6,828 nt of DNA from Treponema sp. (GTDB lineage Bacteria; Spirochaetota; Spirochaetia; Treponematales; Breznakiellaceae), in contig JAITJV010000216.1 in assembly GCA_031278755.1 (NCBI GenBank), positions 1-6,828 on the forward strand, given 5' to 3'. Numbering within the stretch: position 1 is the stretch's first letter; every line of letters starts with the position of its first letter. The position numbers and the translations under genes are program-made. This document shows positions 5,605-6,828 of the stretch, piece after piece. The notes under the pieces were generated by a model. It had not been told where the DNA came from. It searched no databases and worked only from the letters and a program-made list of their open reading frames with translations.

Positions 5605-6828
5605 CTAGCCGCGCGGCTCCGGGCTGTTCATCAATCCGCGGTACTTTACGGCCAACTCCCTCGCCTTCTTCGCCGCAAGGCCGCAGTAACGTTCGGGCTT
5701 TTCAAAAAAGGAAAGGGCGGCCTTTGCGTCGGGAACTATTCCCAGCTCCGCCATCTTTTTCCCTATCCTGCCGAGCGTTTCCTTTTCGCGGGACAGGGCT
5801 TCCGCAAAACTCAATTTTTCTTTTTCCGCGGCAAGCGTGATCTTCCGCACTATTTCGTGGGCGTCCGAAACGCCGTCTTCGGCAAGAAGAATGTAGGCAG
5901 GCTCGGCAAGAACGCCTCCGGGAATTCCGCCGCCTCTTCGCAGGTTTTCAAGAAGCCGCTCACGGTCCGCTCCCAGGTCCCTGAAAATCTTCGTCATGCG
6001 TTCCACGGCGAGGGAAAAGCCCGTAACATAATCCGCAATAAAACGCTGGCTTGCGGAATTGGTAAGATCGCGCTGATGTTCGCTTATCTGATCCATAAAG
6101 AATGTTACCGCCCTCGGCATGAACGTCTTCCAGAGGCTCTTTACATGTTCGGAATTCCACGGGTTCCGTTTCTGCGGCATGGTGGAAGAACCGACCTGTT
6201 CCGCGGAAAAACCTTCCAGCAGTTCCCCTATTTCCGTGCGCTGAAGATTGCGGAGATCGTCGGCAAGGTTGGCAATAATGCCAAAGGCGACGTTGAACTC
6301 AAGGAGCAGCCGCAAAAGGTACTCAGGCTCCACAAGCTGGGTGGAATGTTCGGAAGGCTCAAGGCCGAGTTCCGCAAGATAGATCCTTTCAAGCTGCTCG
6401 GGATCTTTTACGATCATACCCGAAGCGTTATAGGCCCCGACGGCGCCGGCGAGTTTTCCCTTAAGGCCGCCCGCAAGCCGCTCGATTTCAAGAATGGATT
6501 TTCCCAGCCGCGAAACATATTCCGCGGCGGCAAAACCAAGCGTTATGGGAACCGCGTGCTGGCCGTGGGTGCGCCCCACCTGGGGCGTCTCCGCTTCCCG
6601 TTCGGCAAAATCGCAGAGAAGAAGCTCCAGCTTTTTAAGAAGGGGAAGCACAATGAAACGGGTTGCCCCCGCCATGCGGTACGAAAGGCCTGAATCAAGA
6701 ATATCGGCGCTGGTTGCCCCAAGATGAACAAGAGAGGCAAATTGATGAGGCACTTTCTGTTTGAGCACATTCACAAGAGCCCTGATATTGTGCCTGACTT
6801 TTTCTTCTTCCTCATACACCTGCACAGG
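5605..6828 (-). CDS. purB: adenylosuccinate lyase, 5' end cut off by window
   Basis: PurB releases fumarate from adenylosuccinate to give AMP, and from SAICAR in the de novo pathway where that exists. The frame is open to the window edge, so the start lies outside. About 407 residues are visible and roughly 45-70 N-terminal ones are probably missing. Numbered from the GTG codon at 6825, the motifs are HLGATSAD (34-41), GRTHGQHAVP (84-93, with the catalytic-acid His), superfamily signature GSSTMPQKRNP (212-222, catalytic Ser loop), NSE (224-226) and HQRDLTNSASQRF (250-262). The last replaces the more usual HERDxSHSxxER pattern, and MPQK replaces MPHK, so this is a divergent PurB. Other lyases of the fumarase/aspartase superfamily share the signature, but linkage to guaB, purA and guaA makes PurB by far the best call. 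A terminator-like hairpin follows the stop. Confidence 0.9.
   Translation of the reverse strand, partial: PVQVYEEEEKVRHNIRALVNVLKQKVPHQFASLVHLGATSADILDSGLSYRMAGATRFIVLPLLKKLELLLCDFAEREAETPQVGRTHGQHAVPITLGFAAAEYVSRLGKSILEIERLAGGLKGKLAGAVGAYNASGMIVKDPEQLERIYLAELGLEPSEHSTQLVEPEYLLRLLLEFNVAFGIIANLADDLRNLQRTEIGELLEGFSAEQVGSSTMPQKRNPWNSEHVKSLWKTFMPRAVTFFMDQISEHQRDLTNSASQRFIADYVTGFSLAVERMTKIFRDLGADRERLLENLRRGGGIPGGVLAEPAYILLAEDGVSDAHEIVRKITLAAEKEKLSFAEALSREKETLGRIGKKMAELGIVPDAKAALSFFEKPERYCGLAAKKARELAVKYRGLMNSPEPRG

Noticed and set aside
5857..6693. A 278-codon open frame on the plus strand inside purB
   Set aside because: It is fully antisense to a well-supported lyase gene, with no family resemblance or credible start region; treated as a shadow frame.

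Overview
The window is a bacterial chromosomal segment of moderately high G+C content. All six recognisable genes lie on the minus strand, so transcription runs from the high-coordinate end to the low-coordinate end. The protein set suggests a spirochaete of the Treponema/Breznakiella type: a DUF2400/TIGR02757 protein, a stand-alone PfoR-type EIIC membrane protein, a compact PurA, and a GuaA with an SGSP motif. This assignment rests on recalled family resemblance only. No rRNA, tRNA, mobile element, CRISPR array or phage gene is visible.

Layout in transcription order: purB (5605-6828, 5' end cut by the window edge), guaB (4123-5559), a DUF2400/TIGR02757 gene of unknown function (3391-4107), a PTS EIIC-like integral membrane protein (2210-3292), purA (871-2097, GTG start) and guaA (1-867, 3' end cut by the window edge). 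The four enzymes are the complete IMP branch point. PurA and PurB convert IMP to AMP through adenylosuccinate; GuaB and GuaA convert IMP to GMP through XMP. No gene of de novo IMP synthesis is in view, so the window does not show whether IMP is made or salvaged.

The cluster looks like several linked transcription units. A GC-rich hairpin followed by six U residues sits in the 45-base purB-guaB gap, directly in front of a strong guaB ribosome-binding site, and suggests termination or attenuation there. guaB and the DUF2400 gene are 15 bases apart and probably co-transcribed. The EIIC-like gene and purA each have a sigma-70-like promoter with a 17-base spacer in the gap upstream, and each promoter is associated with an inverted repeat. 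purA and guaA are in the same frame, separated by one stop codon and one sense codon.

The housekeeping enzymes are ordinary in function. The points of interest are the terminator in front of guaB, the two poorly understood genes placed between the two enzyme pairs, the shortened PurA, and the palindromes at the purA promoter. I see no convincing entirely new system.
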